Shown here piece after piece: positions 29,256 to 43,513 of a stretch of 64,000 bases of DNA. Numbering within the stretch: position 1 is the first letter of the stretch; each line of letters starts with the position of its first letter. The stretch is taken from assembly GCF_050948215.1 (NCBI RefSeq), contig NW_027488692.1, positions 248,001 to 312,000 on the forward strand, in the 5' to 3' direction. A program made the translations under genes and the position numbers. The notes under the pieces were generated by a model. It was not told where the DNA came from. It did no database searches and saw only the letters and a program-made list of their open reading frames with translations. This DNA is from Halictus rubicundus (lineage: Eukaryota > Arthropoda > Insecta > Hymenoptera > Halictidae).

Positions 29256-29737
29256 TCTATCCTATCCTATCTTCTATCCTATCCTATCCTCCATCCTATC
29301 CTATCCTCTATCCTATCCTATCTTCAATCCTATCCTATCCTCTATCCTATCAAATCCCCTATTCTATCCTCTGTCCTATCCTATCCTCTATCCTATCCTA
29401 TCCTCTATCCTATCTTATCCTCTATCCTATCCTATACTCTATCCTATCCTATCCTCTATCCTATCCTATCGTCTATCCTATCCTCTATCCTATCCTATAC
29501 TCTATCCTATCCTATCCTCTATCCTATCCTATCGTCTATCCTATCCTCTATCCTATCCTATACTCTATCCTATCCTATCCTCTATCCTATCCTATCCTCT
29601 ATCCTATCCTATCCTCTATCCTATCAAATCCCCTACCCTATCCTCTGTCCTATCGTATCCTCTATCCTATCCTATCCTCTATCCTATCCTATCCTCTATC
29701 CTATACTATCCTCTATCCTATCAAATCCCCTATCCTA

Positions 29738-30582
29738 TCTCTGTCCTATCCTATCCTCTATCCTATCCTATCCTCTATCCTATCCAATCCTCTATCATAT
29801 CCTATCGTCTATCCTATCCTCTATCCTATCCTATCTTCTATCCTATCCTATCCTCTATCCTATCAAATCCCCTATCCTATCCTCTATCCTATCCTATCCT
29901 CTATCCTCTATCCTATCCAATCCTCTATCCTATCCTATCATCTATCCTATCAAATCCCCTATCCTATCCTCTGTCCTATCCTATCCTCTATCCTATCCTA
30001 TCCTCTATACTATCCTATCGTCTATCCTATCCTCTATCCTATCCTATACTCTATCCTATCCTATCCTGCATCCTACCCTATCCTCAATCCTATCCTTTCC
30101 CGTATCCTATCCAATCCTGTATCCTATCCTGTCCTCTATTCTATCCTACCCTCTATCCTATCCTATCCTCTATCCTATCCTATCCTCTATCCTATCCTAT
30201 GCTCTATCCTATCCTATCGTCTATCCTATCCTCTATCCTATCCTATCAAATCCCCTATCCTATCCTCTGTCCTATCATATCCTCTATCCTATAATATCCT
30301 CTATCCTATCCTATCCTCTATCCTATCCTATCCTCTATCCTATCCTATCCTCTATCCTATCCTATCTTCAATCCTATCCTATCCTCTATCCTATTAAATC
30401 CCCTATTCTATCCTCTGTCCTATCCTATCCCCTATCCTATCCTATCCTCTATCCTATCCTATCCTCTATCCTATCCTATACTCTATCCTATCCTATCCTC
30501 TATCCTATCCTATCGTCTATCCTATCCTCTATCCTATCCTATCCTCTATCCTATCCTATCCTCTGTCCTATGCTATCTTCTA
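29738..30582 (+). repeat. 832-bp module, copy 4
   Basis: Markers lie at 29738, 30199 (+461) and 30570 (+832). CTTTCCCGTATCC near 30097 replaces the usual CTTTCCTGTATCC. The +832 end is the start of a 189-bp tandem duplication. Confidence 0.8.
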
Positions 30583-30947
30583 TCCTATCCTATCCTCTAT
30601 CCTATCAAATCCCCAACCCTATCCTCTGTCCTATCCTATCCTCTATCCTATCCTATCCTCTATCCTATTCTATCCTCTATCCTATCCTATCCTCTATCCA
30701 ATCCTATCCTCTATCCTATCCTATCCTCTATCCTCTATCCTATCTTATCCTCTATCCTATGCTATCTTCTATCCTATCCTATCCTCTATCCTATCAAATC
30801 CCCAACCCTATCCTCTGTCCTATCCTATCCTCTATCCTATCCTATCCTCTATCCTATTCTATCCTCTATCCTATCCTATCCTCTATCCAATCCTATCCTC
30901 TATCCTATCCTATCCTCTATCCTCTATCCTATCTTATCCTCTATCCT
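30570..30947 (+). repeat. 189-bp tandem duplication (two copies)
   Basis: CTATGCTATCTTC recurs at 30759, exactly 189 bp after 30570, with CCCCAACCC, CTATTCTATCC and CCAATCC following each. The equivalent position in the large duplicate (42100) has a single copy, so this arose after that duplication or was lost there. Confidence 0.82.
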
Positions 30948-32076
30948 ATCCTATCCTCTATCCTATCCTATCTTCTATCCTATCCTATCCTCTATCCTAT
31001 CAAATCCCCTACCCTATCCTCTGTCCTATCCTGTCCTCTATTCTATCCTACCCTCTATCCTATCCTATCCTCTATCCTATCCTATCCTCTATCCTATCCT
31101 ATGCTCTATCCTATCCTATCGTCTATCCTATCCTCTATCCTATCCTATCAAATCCCCTATCCTATCCTCTGTCCTATCATATCCTCTATCCTATAATATC
31201 CTCTATCCTATCCTATCCTCTATCCTATCCTATCCTCTATCCTATCCTATCCTCTATCCTATCCTATCTTCAATCCTATCCTATCCTCTATCCTATTAAA
31301 TCCCCTATTCTATCCTCTGTCCTATCCTATCCCCTATCCTATCCTATCCTCTATCCTATCCTATCCTCCATCCTATCCTATCCTCTATCCTATCCTATCT
31401 TCAATCCTATCCTATCCTCTATCCTATTAAATCCCCTATTCTATCCTCTGTCCTATCCTATCCTCTATCCTATCCTATCCTCTATCCTATCCTATCCTCT
31501 ATCCTATCCTATACTCTATCCTATCCTATCCTCTATCCTATCCTATCGTCTATCCTATCCTCTATCCTATCCTATCCTCTATCGTATCCTATCCTCTATC
31601 CTATCCTATCTTCTATCCTATCCTATCCTCCATCCTATCCTATCCTCTATCCTATCCTATCTTCAATCCTATCCTATCCTCTATCCTATTAAATCCCCTA
31701 TTCTATCCTCTGTCCTATCCTATCCTCTATCCTATCCTATCCTCTATCCTATCCTATCCTCTATCCTATCCTATACTCTATCCTATCCTATCCTCTATCC
31801 TATCCTATCGTCTATCCTATCCTCTATCCTATCCTATACTCTATCCTATCCTATCCTCTATCCTATCCTATCGTCTATCCTATCCTCTATCCTATCCTAT
31901 ACTCTATCCTATCCTATCCTCTATCCTATCCTATCTTCTATCCTATCCTATCCTCTATCCTATCAAATCCCCTACCCTATCCTCTGTCCTATCGTATCCT
32001 CTATCCTATCCTATCCTCTATCCTATCCTATCCTCTATCCTATACTATCCTCTATCCTATCAAATCCCCTATCCTA

Positions 32077-32921
32077 TCTCTGTCCTATCCTATCCTCTAT
32101 CCTATCCTATCCTCTATCCTATCCAATCCTCTATCATATCCTATCGTCTATCCTATCCTCTATCCTATCCTATCTTCTATCCTATCCTATCCTCTATCCT
32201 ATCAAATCCCCTATCCTATCCTCTATCCTATCCTATCCTCTATCCTCTATCCTATCCAATCCTCTATCCTATCCTATCATCTATCCTATCAAATCCCCTA
32301 TCCTATCCTCTGTCCTATCCTATCCTCTATCCTATCCTATCCTCTATACTATCCTATCGTCTATCCTATCCTCTATCCTATCCTATACTCTATCCTATCC
32401 TATCCTGCATCCTACCCTATCCTCAATCCTATCCTTTCCTGTATCCTATCCAATCCTGTATCCTATCCTGTCCTCTATTCTATCCTACCCTTTATCCTAT
32501 CCTATCCTCTATCCTATCCTATCCTCTATCCTATCCTATGCTCTATCCTATCCTATCGTCTATCCTATCCTCTATCCTATCCTATCAAATCCCCTATCCT
32601 ATCCTCTGTCCTATCATATCCTCTATCCTATAATATCCTCTATCCTATCCTATCCTCTATCCTATCCTATCCTCTATCCTATCCTATCCTCTATCCTATC
32701 CTATCTTCAATCCTATCCTATCCTCTATCCTATTAAATCCCCTATTCTATCCTCTGTCCTATCCTATCCCCTATCCTATCCTATCCTCTATCCTATCCTA
32801 TCCTCTATCCTATCCTATACTCTATCCTATCCTATCCTCTATCCTATCCTATCGTCTATCCTATCCTCTATCCTATCCTATCCTCTATCCTATCCTATCC
32901 TCTGTCCTATGCTATCTTCTA
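32077..32921 (+). repeat. 832-bp module, copy 5
   Basis: Markers lie at 32077, 32538 and 32909. It carries CTACCCTTTATCC near 32488, shared with the copy at 43514 but not with the copy at 38703. Confidence 0.8.
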
Positions 32922-33888
32922 TCCTATCCTATCCTCTATCCTATCAAATCCCCAACCCTATCCTCTGTCCTATCCTATCCTCTATCCTATCCTATCCTCT
33001 ATCCTATTCTATCCTCTATCCTATCCTATCCTCTATCCAATCCTATCCTCTATCCTATCCTATCCTCTATCCTCTATCCTATCTTATCCTCTATCCTATC
33101 CTATCCTCTATCCTATCCTATCTTCTATCCTATCCTATCCTCTATCCTATCAAATCCCCTACCCTATCCTCTGTCCTATCCTATCCTCTATCCTATCCTA
33201 TCCTCTATCCTATACTATCCTCTATCCTATCCTATACTCTATCCTATCCTATCCTGCATCCTACCCTATCCTCAATCCTATCCTTTCCTGTATCCTATCC
33301 AATCCTGTATCCTATCCTGTCCTCTATTCTATCCTACCCTCTATCCTATCCTATCCTCTATCCTATCCTATCCTCTATCCTATCCTATGCTCTATCCTAT
33401 CCTATCGTCTATCCTATCCTCTATCCTATCCTATCAAATCCCCTATCCTATCCTCTGTCCTATCATATCCTCTATCCTATAATATCCTCTATCCTATCCT
33501 ATCCTCTATCCTATCCTATCCTGTATCCTATCCTATCCTCTATCCTATCAAATCCCCAACCCTATCCTCTGTCCTATCCTATCCTCTATCCTATCCTATC
33601 CTCTATCCTATCCTATCCTCTATCCTATCCTATCCTCTATCCAATCCTATCCTCTATCTTATCCTATCCTCTATCCTCTATCCTATCTTATCCTCTATCC
33701 TATCCTATCCTCTATCCTATCCTATCTTCTATCCTATCCTATCCTCTATCCTATCAAATCCCCTACCCTATCCTCTGTCCTATCCTATCCTCTATCCTAT
33801 CCTATCCTCTATCCTATCCTATCCTCTATCCTATCCTATACTCTATCCTATCCTATCCTGCATCCTACCCTATCCTCAATCCTATCCT
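32860..33888 (+). repeat. 1038-bp tandem duplication, first copy
   Basis: The ATG variant at 32909 recurs at 33947, and the same 1038-bp pair occurs at 44346/45384 in the large duplicate. The first copy ends at a CTCAATCCTATCC / TATCGTC junction near 33888, where the second copy continues into CTTTCCTGTATCC. The tandem event therefore predates the 11.4-kb-offset duplication. Confidence 0.8.
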
Positions 33889-34926
33889 ATCGTCTATCCT
33901 ATCCTCTATCCTATCCTATCCTCTATCCTATCCTATCCTCTGTCCTATGCTATCTTCTATCCTATCCTATCCTCTATCCTATCAAATCCCCAACCCTATC
34001 CTCTGTCCTATCCTATCCTCTATCCTATCCTATCCTCTATCCTATTCTATCCTCTATCCTATCCTATCCTCTATCCAATCCTATCCTCTATCCTATCCTA
34101 TCCTCTATCCTCTATCCTATCTTATCCTCTATCCTATCCTATCCTCTATCCTATCCTATCTTCTATCCTATCCTATCCTCTATCCTATCAAATCCCCTAC
34201 CCTATCCTCTGTCCTATCCTATCCTCTATCCTATCCTATCCTCTATCCTATCCTATCCTCTATCCTCTCCTATACTCTATCCTATCCTATCCTGCATCCT
34301 ACCCTATCCTCAATCCTATCCTTTCCTGTATCCTATCCAATCCTGTATCCTATCCTGTCCTCTATTCTATCCTACCCTCTATCCTATCCTATCCTCTATC
34401 CTATCCTATCCTCTATCCTATCCTATGCTCTATCCTATCCTATCGTCTATCCTATCCTCTATCCTATCCTATCAAATCCCCTATCCTATCCTCTGTCCTA
34501 TCATATCCTCTATCCTATAATATCCTCTATCCTATCCTATCCTCTATCCTATCCTATCCTGTATCCTATCCTATCCTCTATCCTATCAAATCCCCAACCC
34601 TATCCTCTGTCCTATCCTATCCTCTATCCTATCCTATCCTCTATCCTATCCTATCCTCTATCCTATCCTATCCTCTATCCAATCCTATCCTCTATCCTAT
34701 CCTATCCTCTATCCTCTATCCTATCTTATCCTCTATCCTATCCTATCCTCTATCCTATCCTATCTTCTATCCTATCCTATCCTCTATCCTATCAAATCCC
34801 CTACCCTATCCTCTGTCCTATCCTATCCTCTATCCTATCCTATCCTCTATCCTATCCTATCCTCTATCCTATCCTATACTCTATCCTATCCTATCCTGCA
34901 TCCTACCCTATCCTCAATCCTATCCT
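33889..34926 (+). repeat. 1038-bp tandem duplication, second copy
   Basis: Partner of 32860-33888. It matches 17353-18633 closely: the same open stretch begins and ends at offset 16594 and the translated strings agree. C at 34267 distinguishes it from that older copy and is shared with 45704. Confidence 0.78.
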
Positions 34927-37900
34927 TTCCTGTATCCTATCCAATCCTGTATCCTATCCTGTCCTCTATTCTATCCTACCCTCTATCCTATCCTATCCTC
35001 TATCCTATCCTATCCTCTATCCTATCCTATGCTCTATCCTATCCTATCGTCTATCCTATCCTCTATCCTATCCTATCAAATCCCCTATCCTATCCTCTGT
35101 CCTATCATATCCTCTATCCTATAATATCCTCTATCCTATCCTATCCTCTATCCTATCCTATCCTGTATCCTATCCTATCCTCTATCCTATCCTATCTTCA
35201 ATCCTATCCTATCCTCTATCCTATTAAATCCCCTATTCTATCCTCTGTCCTATCCTATCCCCTATCCTATCCTATCCTCTATCCTATCCTATCCTCTATC
35301 CTATCCTATACTCTATCCTATCCTATCCTCTATCCTATCAAATCCCCAACCCTATCCTCTGTCCTATCCTATCCTCTATCCTATCCTATCCTCTATCCTA
35401 TCCTATCCTCTATCCTATCCTATCCTCTATCCAATCCTATCCTCTATCCTATCCTATCCTCTATCCTATCCTATCTTCTATCCTATCCTATCCTCTATCC
35501 TATCAATCCCCTACCCTATCCTCTGTCCTATCCTATCCTCTATCCTATCCTATCCTCTATCCTATCCTATCCTCTATCCTATCCTATCATCTATCCTATC
35601 CTATCCTCTATCCTATCCTGTCCTCTATCCTCTATCCTATCCTATCCTCTATCCTATCAAATCCCCTATCCTATCCTCTGTCCTATCCTATCCTCTATCC
35701 TATCCTATCCTCTATCCTATCCTATCCTCTATCCTATCCTATCCTCTATCCTATCCTATCGTCCATCCAATCCTCTATCCTATCCTATCCTCTATCCTAT
35801 CCTATCCTCCATCCTATCCTATCCTCAATCCTATCCTTCCCTGTATCCTATCCAATCCTGTATCCTATCCTGTCCTCTATCCTATCCTATCCTCTATCCT
35901 ATCGTATCCTCTATCCTATCCTATCGTCTATCCTATCCTCTATCCCATCCAATCCTCTATCCTATCCTATCCTCTATCCTATCATATCCTCTATCCTATA
36001 ATATCCTCTATCCTATCCTATCCTCTATCAAATCCTCTATCCTATCCTATCCTCTATCCTATCCTCTATCCTATCCTATCCTCTATCCTATCCTATCCTC
36101 TATCCTATCCTATCCTCTATCCTATCCTATCATCTATCCTCTATCCTATCCAATCCTCTATCCTATCCTATCCTCTATCCTATCAAATCCCCTATCCTAT
36201 CCTCTGTCCTATCCTATCCTCTATCCTATCCTATCCTCTATCCTATCCTATCCTCTATCCTATCCTATCCTCTATCCTATCCTATCGTCTATCCAATCCT
36301 CTATCCTATCCTATCCTCTATCCTATCCTATCCTCCATCCTATCCTATCCTCAATCCTATCCTTCCCTGTATCCTATCAAATCCTGTATCCTATCCTGTC
36401 CTCTATCCTATCCTATCCTCTATCCTATCGTATCCTCTATCCTATCCTATCGTCTATCCTATCCTCTATCCCATCCAATCCTCTATCCTATCCTATCCTC
36501 TATCCTATCATATCCTCTATCCTATAATATCCTCTATCCTATCCTATCCTCTATCAAATCCTCTATCCTATCCTATCCTCTATCCTATCCTCTATCCTAT
36601 CCTATCCTCTATCCTATCCTATCTTCAATCCTATCCTATCCTCTATCCTATTAAATCCCCTATTCTATCCTCTGTCCTATCCTATCCTCTATCCTATCCT
36701 ATCTTCTATCCTATCCTATCCTCTATCCTATCAAATCCATTATCCTATCCTCTATCCTATCCTATCATCTATCCTCTATCCTATCCAATCCTCTATCCTA
36801 TCCTATCCTCTATCCTATCAAATCCCCTATCCTATCCTCTGTCCTATCCTATCCTCTATCCTATCCTATCCTCTATCCTATCCTATCCTCTATCCTATCC
36901 TATCCTCTATCCTATCCTATCCTCTATCCTATCCTATCGTCTATCCAATCCTCTATCCTATCCTATCCTCTATCCTATCCTATCCTCCATCCTATCCTAT
37001 CCTCAATCCTATCCTTCCCTGTATCCTATCCAATCCTGTATCCTATCCTGTCCTCTATCCTATCCTATCCTCTATCCTATCCTATCTTCAATCCTATCCT
37101 ATCCTCTATCCTATTAAATCCCCTATTCTATCCTCTGTCCTATCCTATCCTCTATCCTATCCTATCTTCTATCCTATCCTATCCTCTATCCTATCAAATC
37201 CATTATCCTATCCTCTATCCTATCCTATCATCTATCCTCTATCCTATCCAATCCTCTATCCTATCCTATCCTCTATCCTATCAAATCCCCTATCCTATCC
37301 TCTGTCCTATCCTATCCTCTATCCTATCCTATCCTCTATCTTATCCTATCCTCTATCCTATCCTATCTTCTATCCTATCCTATCCTCTATCCTATCAAAA
37401 CCCCTACCATATCCTCTGTCCTATCCTATCCTTTATCCTATCCTATCCTCTATCCTATCCTATCCTCTATCCTCTCCTATCCTCTATCCTCTATCCTATC
37501 CTATCCTCTAACCTATCCTATCCTCTATCCTATCCTATCCTCTATCCTATCCTATCCTCTATCCTATCCTATCGTCTATCCTATCCTCTATCCTATCCTA
37601 TCTTCTATCCTATCCTATCCTCTATCCTATCCTCTATCCTATCAAATCCATTATCCTATCCTCTATCCTATCCTATCATCTATCCTCTATCCTATCCAAT
37701 CCTCTGTCCTATCCTATCCTCTATCCTATCCTATCCTCTATCCTATCCTATCCTCTATCCGATCCTATCGTCTATCCTATCCTCTATCCTATCCTATCCT
37801 CTATCTTATCCTATCCTCTATCCTATCCTATCTTCTATCCTATCCTATCCTCTATCCTATCAAAACCCCTACCATATCCTCTGTCCTATCCTATCCTTTA

Positions 37901-38560
37901 TCCTATCCTATCCTCTATCCTATCCTATCCTCTATCCTATCCTATCTTCTATCCTATCCTATCCTCTATCCTATAAAATCCCCTACCCTATCCTCTGTCC
38001 TATCCTATCCTCTATCCTATCCTATCCTCTATCCTATCCTATCCTCTATCCTATCCTATCCTGTATCCTATCCTATCCTCTATCCTATCCTGTCCTCTAT
38101 CCTCTATCCTACCCTATCCTCTATCCTATCCTATCCTCTATCCTATCCTATCCTCTATCCTATCCTATCTTCTATCCTATCCTATCCTCTATCCTATCAA
38201 ATCCATTATCCTATCCTCTATCCTATCCTATCATCTATCCTCTATCCTATCCAATCCTCTATCCTATCATCTATCCTCTATCCTATCCAATCCTCTATCC
38301 TATCCTATCCTCTATCCTATCAAATCCCCTATCCTATCCTCTGTCCTATCCTATACTCTACCCTATCCTATCCTCTATCCTATCCTATCCTCTATCCGAT
38401 ATTATCGTCTATCCTATCCTCTATCCTATCCTATCCTCTATCTTATCCTATCCTCTATCCTATCCTATCCTCTATCCTATCCTGTCCTCTATCCTCTATC
38501 CTATCCTATCCTCTATCCTATCCTATCCTCTATCCTATCCTATCCTCTATCCTATCCTAT

Positions 38561-40200
38561 CTTCTATCCTATCCTATCCTCTATCCTATCAAATCCCCTA
38601 CCCTATCCTCTGTCCTATCGTATCCTCTATCCTATCCTATCCTCTATCCTATCCTATCCTCTATCCTATACTATCCTCTATCCTATCAAATCCCCTATCC
38701 TATCTCTGTCCTATCCTATCCTCTATCCTATCCTATCCTCTATCCTATCCAATCCTCTATCATATCCTATCGTCTATCCTATCCTCTATCCTATCCTATC
38801 TTCTATCCTATCCTATCCTCTATCCTATCAAATCCCCTATCCTATCCTCTATCCTATCCTATCCTCTATCCTCTATCCTATCCAATCCTCTATCCTATCC
38901 TATCATCTATCCTATCAAATCCCCTATCCTATCCTCTGTCCTATCCTATCCTCTATCCTATCCTATCCTCTATACTATCCTATCGTCTATCCTATCCTCT
39001 ATCCTATCCTATACTCTATCCTATCCTATCCTGCATCCTACCCTATCCTCAATCCTATCCTTTCCTGTATCCTATCCAATCCTGTATCCTATCCTGTCCT
39101 CTATTCTATCCTACCCTCTATCCTATCCTATCCTCTATCCTATCCTATCCTCTATCCTATCCTATGCTCTATCCTATCCTATCGTCTATCCTATCCTCTA
39201 TCCTATCCTATCAAATCCCCTATCCTATCCTCTGTCCTATCATATCCTCTATCCTATAATATCCTCTATCCTATCCTATCCTCTATCCTATCCTATCCTC
39301 TATCCTATCCTATCCTCTATCCTATCCTATCTTCAATCCTATCCTATCCTCTATCCTATTAAATCCCCTATTCTATCCTCTGTCCTATCCTATCCCCTAT
39401 CCTATCCTATCCTCTATCCTATCCTATCCTCTATCCTATCCTATACTCTATCCTATCCTATCCTCTATCCTATCCTATCGTCTATCCTATCCTCTATCCT
39501 ATCCTATCCTCTATCCTATCCTATCCTCTGTCCTATGCTATCTTCTATCCTATCCTATCCTCTATCCTATCAAATCCCCAACCCTATCCTCTGTCCTATC
39601 CTATCCTCTATCCTATCCTATCCTCTATCCTATTCTATCCTCTATCCTATCCTATCCTCTATCCAATCCTATCCTCTATCCTATCCTATCCTCTATCCTC
39701 TATCCTATCTTATCCTCTATCCTATCCTATCCTCTATCCTATCCTATCTTCTATCCTATCCTATCCTCTATCCTATCAAATCCCCTACCCTATCCTCTGT
39801 CCTATCCTATCCTCTATCCTATCCTATCCTCTATCCTATACTATCCTCTATCCTATCCTATACTCTATCCTATCCTATCCTGCATCCTACCCTATCCTCA
39901 ATCCTATCCTTTCCTGTATCCTATCCAATCCTGTATCCTATCCTGTCCTCTATTCTATCCTACCCTCTATCCTATCCTATCCTCTATCCTATCCTATCCT
40001 CTATCCTATCCTATGCTCTATCCTATCCTATCGTCTATCCTATCCTCTATCCTATCCTATCAAATCCCCTATCCTATCCTCTGTCCTATCATATCCTCTA
40101 TCCTATAATATCCTCTATCCTATCCTATCCTCTATCCTATCCTATCCTGTATCCTATCCTATCCTCTATCCTATCAAATCCCCAACCCTATCCTCTGTCC
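38561..40200 (+). repeat. 6626-bp-offset copy of 31935-33575
   Basis: CTTCTATCC (31935/38561), the 832-bp module (32077/38703; 32909/39535) and TATACTATCC (33211/39837) are each 6626 bp apart. It starts exactly where the first large duplicate ends. It lacks the CTATCTTATC variant of 33660 that the copy at 45097 has. Confidence 0.8.
38703..39547 (+). repeat. 832-bp module, copy 6
   Basis: Markers lie at 38703, 39164 and 39535, each 6626 bp after copy 5. It has CTACCCTCTATCC near 39113, without the CTTTATCC change of copies 5 and 7. Confidence 0.8.
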
Positions 40201-41983
40201 TATCCTATCCTCTATCCTATCCTATCCTCTATCCTATCCTATCCTCTATCCTATCCTATCCTCTATCCAATCCTATCCTCTATCCTATCCTATCCTCTAT
40301 CCTCTATCCTATCTTATCCTCTATCCTATCCTATCCTCTATCCTATCCTATCTTCTATCCTATCCTATCCTCTATCCTATCAAATCCCCTACCCTATCCT
40401 CTGTCCTATCCTATCCTCTATCCTATCCTATCCTCTATCCTATCCTATCCTCTATCCTATCCTATCATCTATCCTATCCTATCCTCTATCCTATCCTGTC
40501 CTCTATCCTCTATCCTATCCTATCCTCTATCCTATCAAATCCCCTATCCTATCCTCTGTCCTATCCTATCCTCTATCCTATCCTATCCTCTATCCTATCC
40601 TATCCTCTATCCTATCCTATCCTCTATCCTATCCTATCCTCTATCCTATCCTATCTTCTATCCTATCCTATTCTCTATCCTATCAAATCCCCTATCCTAT
40701 CCTCTATCCTATCCTATCATCTATCCTCTATCCTATCCAATCCTCTATCCTATCCTATCCTCTATCCTATCAAATCCCCTATCCTATCCTCTGTCCTATC
40801 CTATCCTCTATCCTATCCTATCCTCTATCCTATCCTATCCTCTATCCTATCCTATCCTCTATCCTATCCTATCGTCTATCCAATCCTCTATCCTATCCTA
40901 TCCTCTATCCTATCCTATCCTCCATCCTATCCTATCCTCAATCCTATCCTTCCCTGTATCCTATCCAATCCTGTATCCTATCCTGTCCTCTATCCTATCC
41001 TATCCTCTATCCTATCGTATCCTCTATCCTATCCTATCGTCTATCCTATCCTCTATCCCATCCAATCCTCTATCCTATCCTATCCTCTATCCTATCATAT
41101 CCTCTATCCTATAATATCCTCTATCCTATCCTATCCTCTATCAAATCCTCTATCCTATCCTATCCTCTATCCTATCCTCTATCCTATCCTATCCTCTATC
41201 CTATCCTATCCTCTATCCTATCCTATCCTCTATCCTATCCTATCATCTATCCTCTATCCTATCCAAACCTCTATCCTATCCTATCCTCTATCCTATCAAA
41301 TCCCCTATCCTATCCTCTGTCCTATCCTATCCTCTATCCTATCCTATCCTCTATCCTATCCTATCCTCTATCCTATCCTATCCTCTATCCTATCCTATCG
41401 TCTATCCAATCCTCTATCCTATCCTATCCTCTATCCTATCCTATCCTCCATCCTATCCTATCCTCAATCCTATCCTTCCCTGTATCCTATCCAATCCTGT
41501 ATCCTATCCTGTCCTCTATCCTATCCTATCCTCTATCCTATCGTATCCTCTATCCTATCCTATCGTCTATCCTATCCTCTATCCCATCCAATCCTCTATC
41601 CTATCCTATCCTCTATCCTATCATATCCTCTATCCTATAATATCCTCTATCCTATCCTATCCTCTATCAAATCCTCTATCCTATCCTATCCTCTATCCTA
41701 TCCTATCCTCTATCCTCTATCCTATCTTATCCTCTATCCTATCCTATCCTCTATCCTATCGTATCCTCTATCCTATCCTATCGTCTATCCTATCCAATCC
41801 TGTATCCTATCCTGTCCTCTATCCTATCCTATCCTCTATCCTATCGTATCCTCTATCCTATCCTATCGTCTATCCTATCCTCTATCCCATCCAATCCTCT
41901 ATCCTATCCTATCCTCTATCCTATCCTATCCTCTATCCTATCCTATCCTCTATCCTATCCTATCCTCTATACTATCCTATCGT
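40201..41983 (+). repeat. Satellite between duplicates
   Basis: It continues with CATCTATCC near 40467, CTTCCCTG near 40949 and 41475, CAAATCCTC near 41131 and 41668, and TATAATATCC near 41112 and 41637. The repeated series suggests an internal tandem copy of roughly 0.53 kb, like that at 13.6-14.6 kb. There is no coding or RNA signal. Confidence 0.55.
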
Positions 41984-43180
41984 CTATCCTATCCTCTATC
42001 CTATCCTATACTCTATCCTATCCTATCCTCTATCCTATCCTATCGTCTATCCTATCCTCTATCCTATCCTATCCTCTATCCTATCCTATCCTCTGTCCTA
42101 TGCTATCTTCTATCCTATCCTATCCTCTATCCTATCAAATCCCCAACCCTATCCTCTGTCCTATCCTATCCTCTATCCTATCCTATCCTCTATCCTATTC
42201 TATCCTCTATCCTATCCTATCCTCTATCCAATCCTATCCTCTATCCTATCCTATCCTCTATCCTCTATCCTATCTTATCCTCTATCCTATCCTATCCTCT
42301 ATCCTATCCTATCTTCTATCCTATCCTATCCTCTATCCTATCAAATCCCCTACCCTATCCTCTGTCCTATCCTGTCCTCTATTCTATCCTACCCTCTATC
42401 CTATCCTATCCTCTATCCTATCCTATCCTCTATCCTATCCTATGCTCTATCCTATCCTATCGTCTATCCTATCCTCTATCCTATCCTATCAAATCCCCTA
42501 TCCTATCCTCTGTCCTATCATATCCTCTATCCTATAATATCCTCTATCCTATCCTATCCTCTATCCTATCCTATCCTCTATCCTATCCTATCCTCTATCC
42601 TATCCTATCTTCAATCCTATCCTATCCTCTATCCTATTAAATCCCCTATTCTATCCTCTGTCCTATCCTATCCCCTATCCTATCCTATCCTCTATCCTAT
42701 CCTATCCTCCATCCTATCCTATCCTCTATCCTATCCTATCTTCAATCCTATCCTATCCTCTATCCTATTAAATCCCCTATTCTATCCTCTGTCCTATCCT
42801 ATCCTCTATCCTATCCTATCCTCTATCCTATCCTATCCTCTATCCTATCCTATACTCTATCCTATCCTATCCTCTATCCTATCCTATCGTCTATCCTATC
42901 CTCTATCCTATCCTATCCTCTATCCTATCCTATCCTCTATCCTATCCTATCTTCTATCCTATCCTATCCTCCATCCTATCCTATCCTCTATCCTATCCTA
43001 TCTTCAATCCTATCCTATCCTCTATCCTATTAAATCCCCTATTCTATCCTCTGTCCTATCCTATCCTCTATCCTATCCTATCCTCTATCCTATCCTATCC
43101 TCTATCCTATCCTATACTCTATCCTATCCTATCCTCTATCCTATCCTATCGTCTATCCTATCCTCTATCCTATCCTATAC

Positions 43181-43500
43181 TCTATCCTATCCTATCCTCT
43201 ATCCTATCCTATCTTCTATCCTATCCTATCCTCTATCCTATCAAATCCCCTACCCTATCCTCTGTCCTATCGTATCCTCTATCCTATCCTATCCTCTATC
43301 CTATCCTATCCTCTATCCTATACTATCCTCTATCCTATCAAATCCCCTATCCTATCTCTGTCCTATCCTATCCTCTATCCTATCCTATCCTCTATCCTAT
43401 CCAATCCTCTATCATATCCTATCGTCTATCCTATCCTCTATCCTATCCTATCCTCTATCCTATCCTATCCTCTATCCTATACTATCCTCTATCCTATCAA
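43181..43500 (+). repeat. 159-bp tandem duplication at the module edge
   Basis: CAAATCCCC followed by TATCTCTGTCC occurs at 43340 and again at 43499 (159 bp apart; TCTCTGT at 43355 and 43514). The first large duplicate has one copy (32062). This accounts for the +159 step in the offset between the two large copies. The boundaries are placed approximately around the marker. Confidence 0.75.
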
Positions 43501-43513
43501 ATCCCCTATCCTA

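Larger units (their letters stand above)
30454..38561 (+). repeat. Large direct duplication, first copy (8.1 kb)
   Basis: This block is repeated at 41984-49999. The offset steps are 11530 at the left edge, 11341 after the 189-bp local duplication (30759/42100; 31294/42635), 11278 after a 63-bp difference (32062/43340), 11437 after a 159-bp difference (32909/44346; 33947/45384) and 11438 after a 1-bp difference near 35505 (36624/48062; 37971/49409; 38398/49836). It contains one full 832-bp module (32077) and the end of another. Confidence 0.85.
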
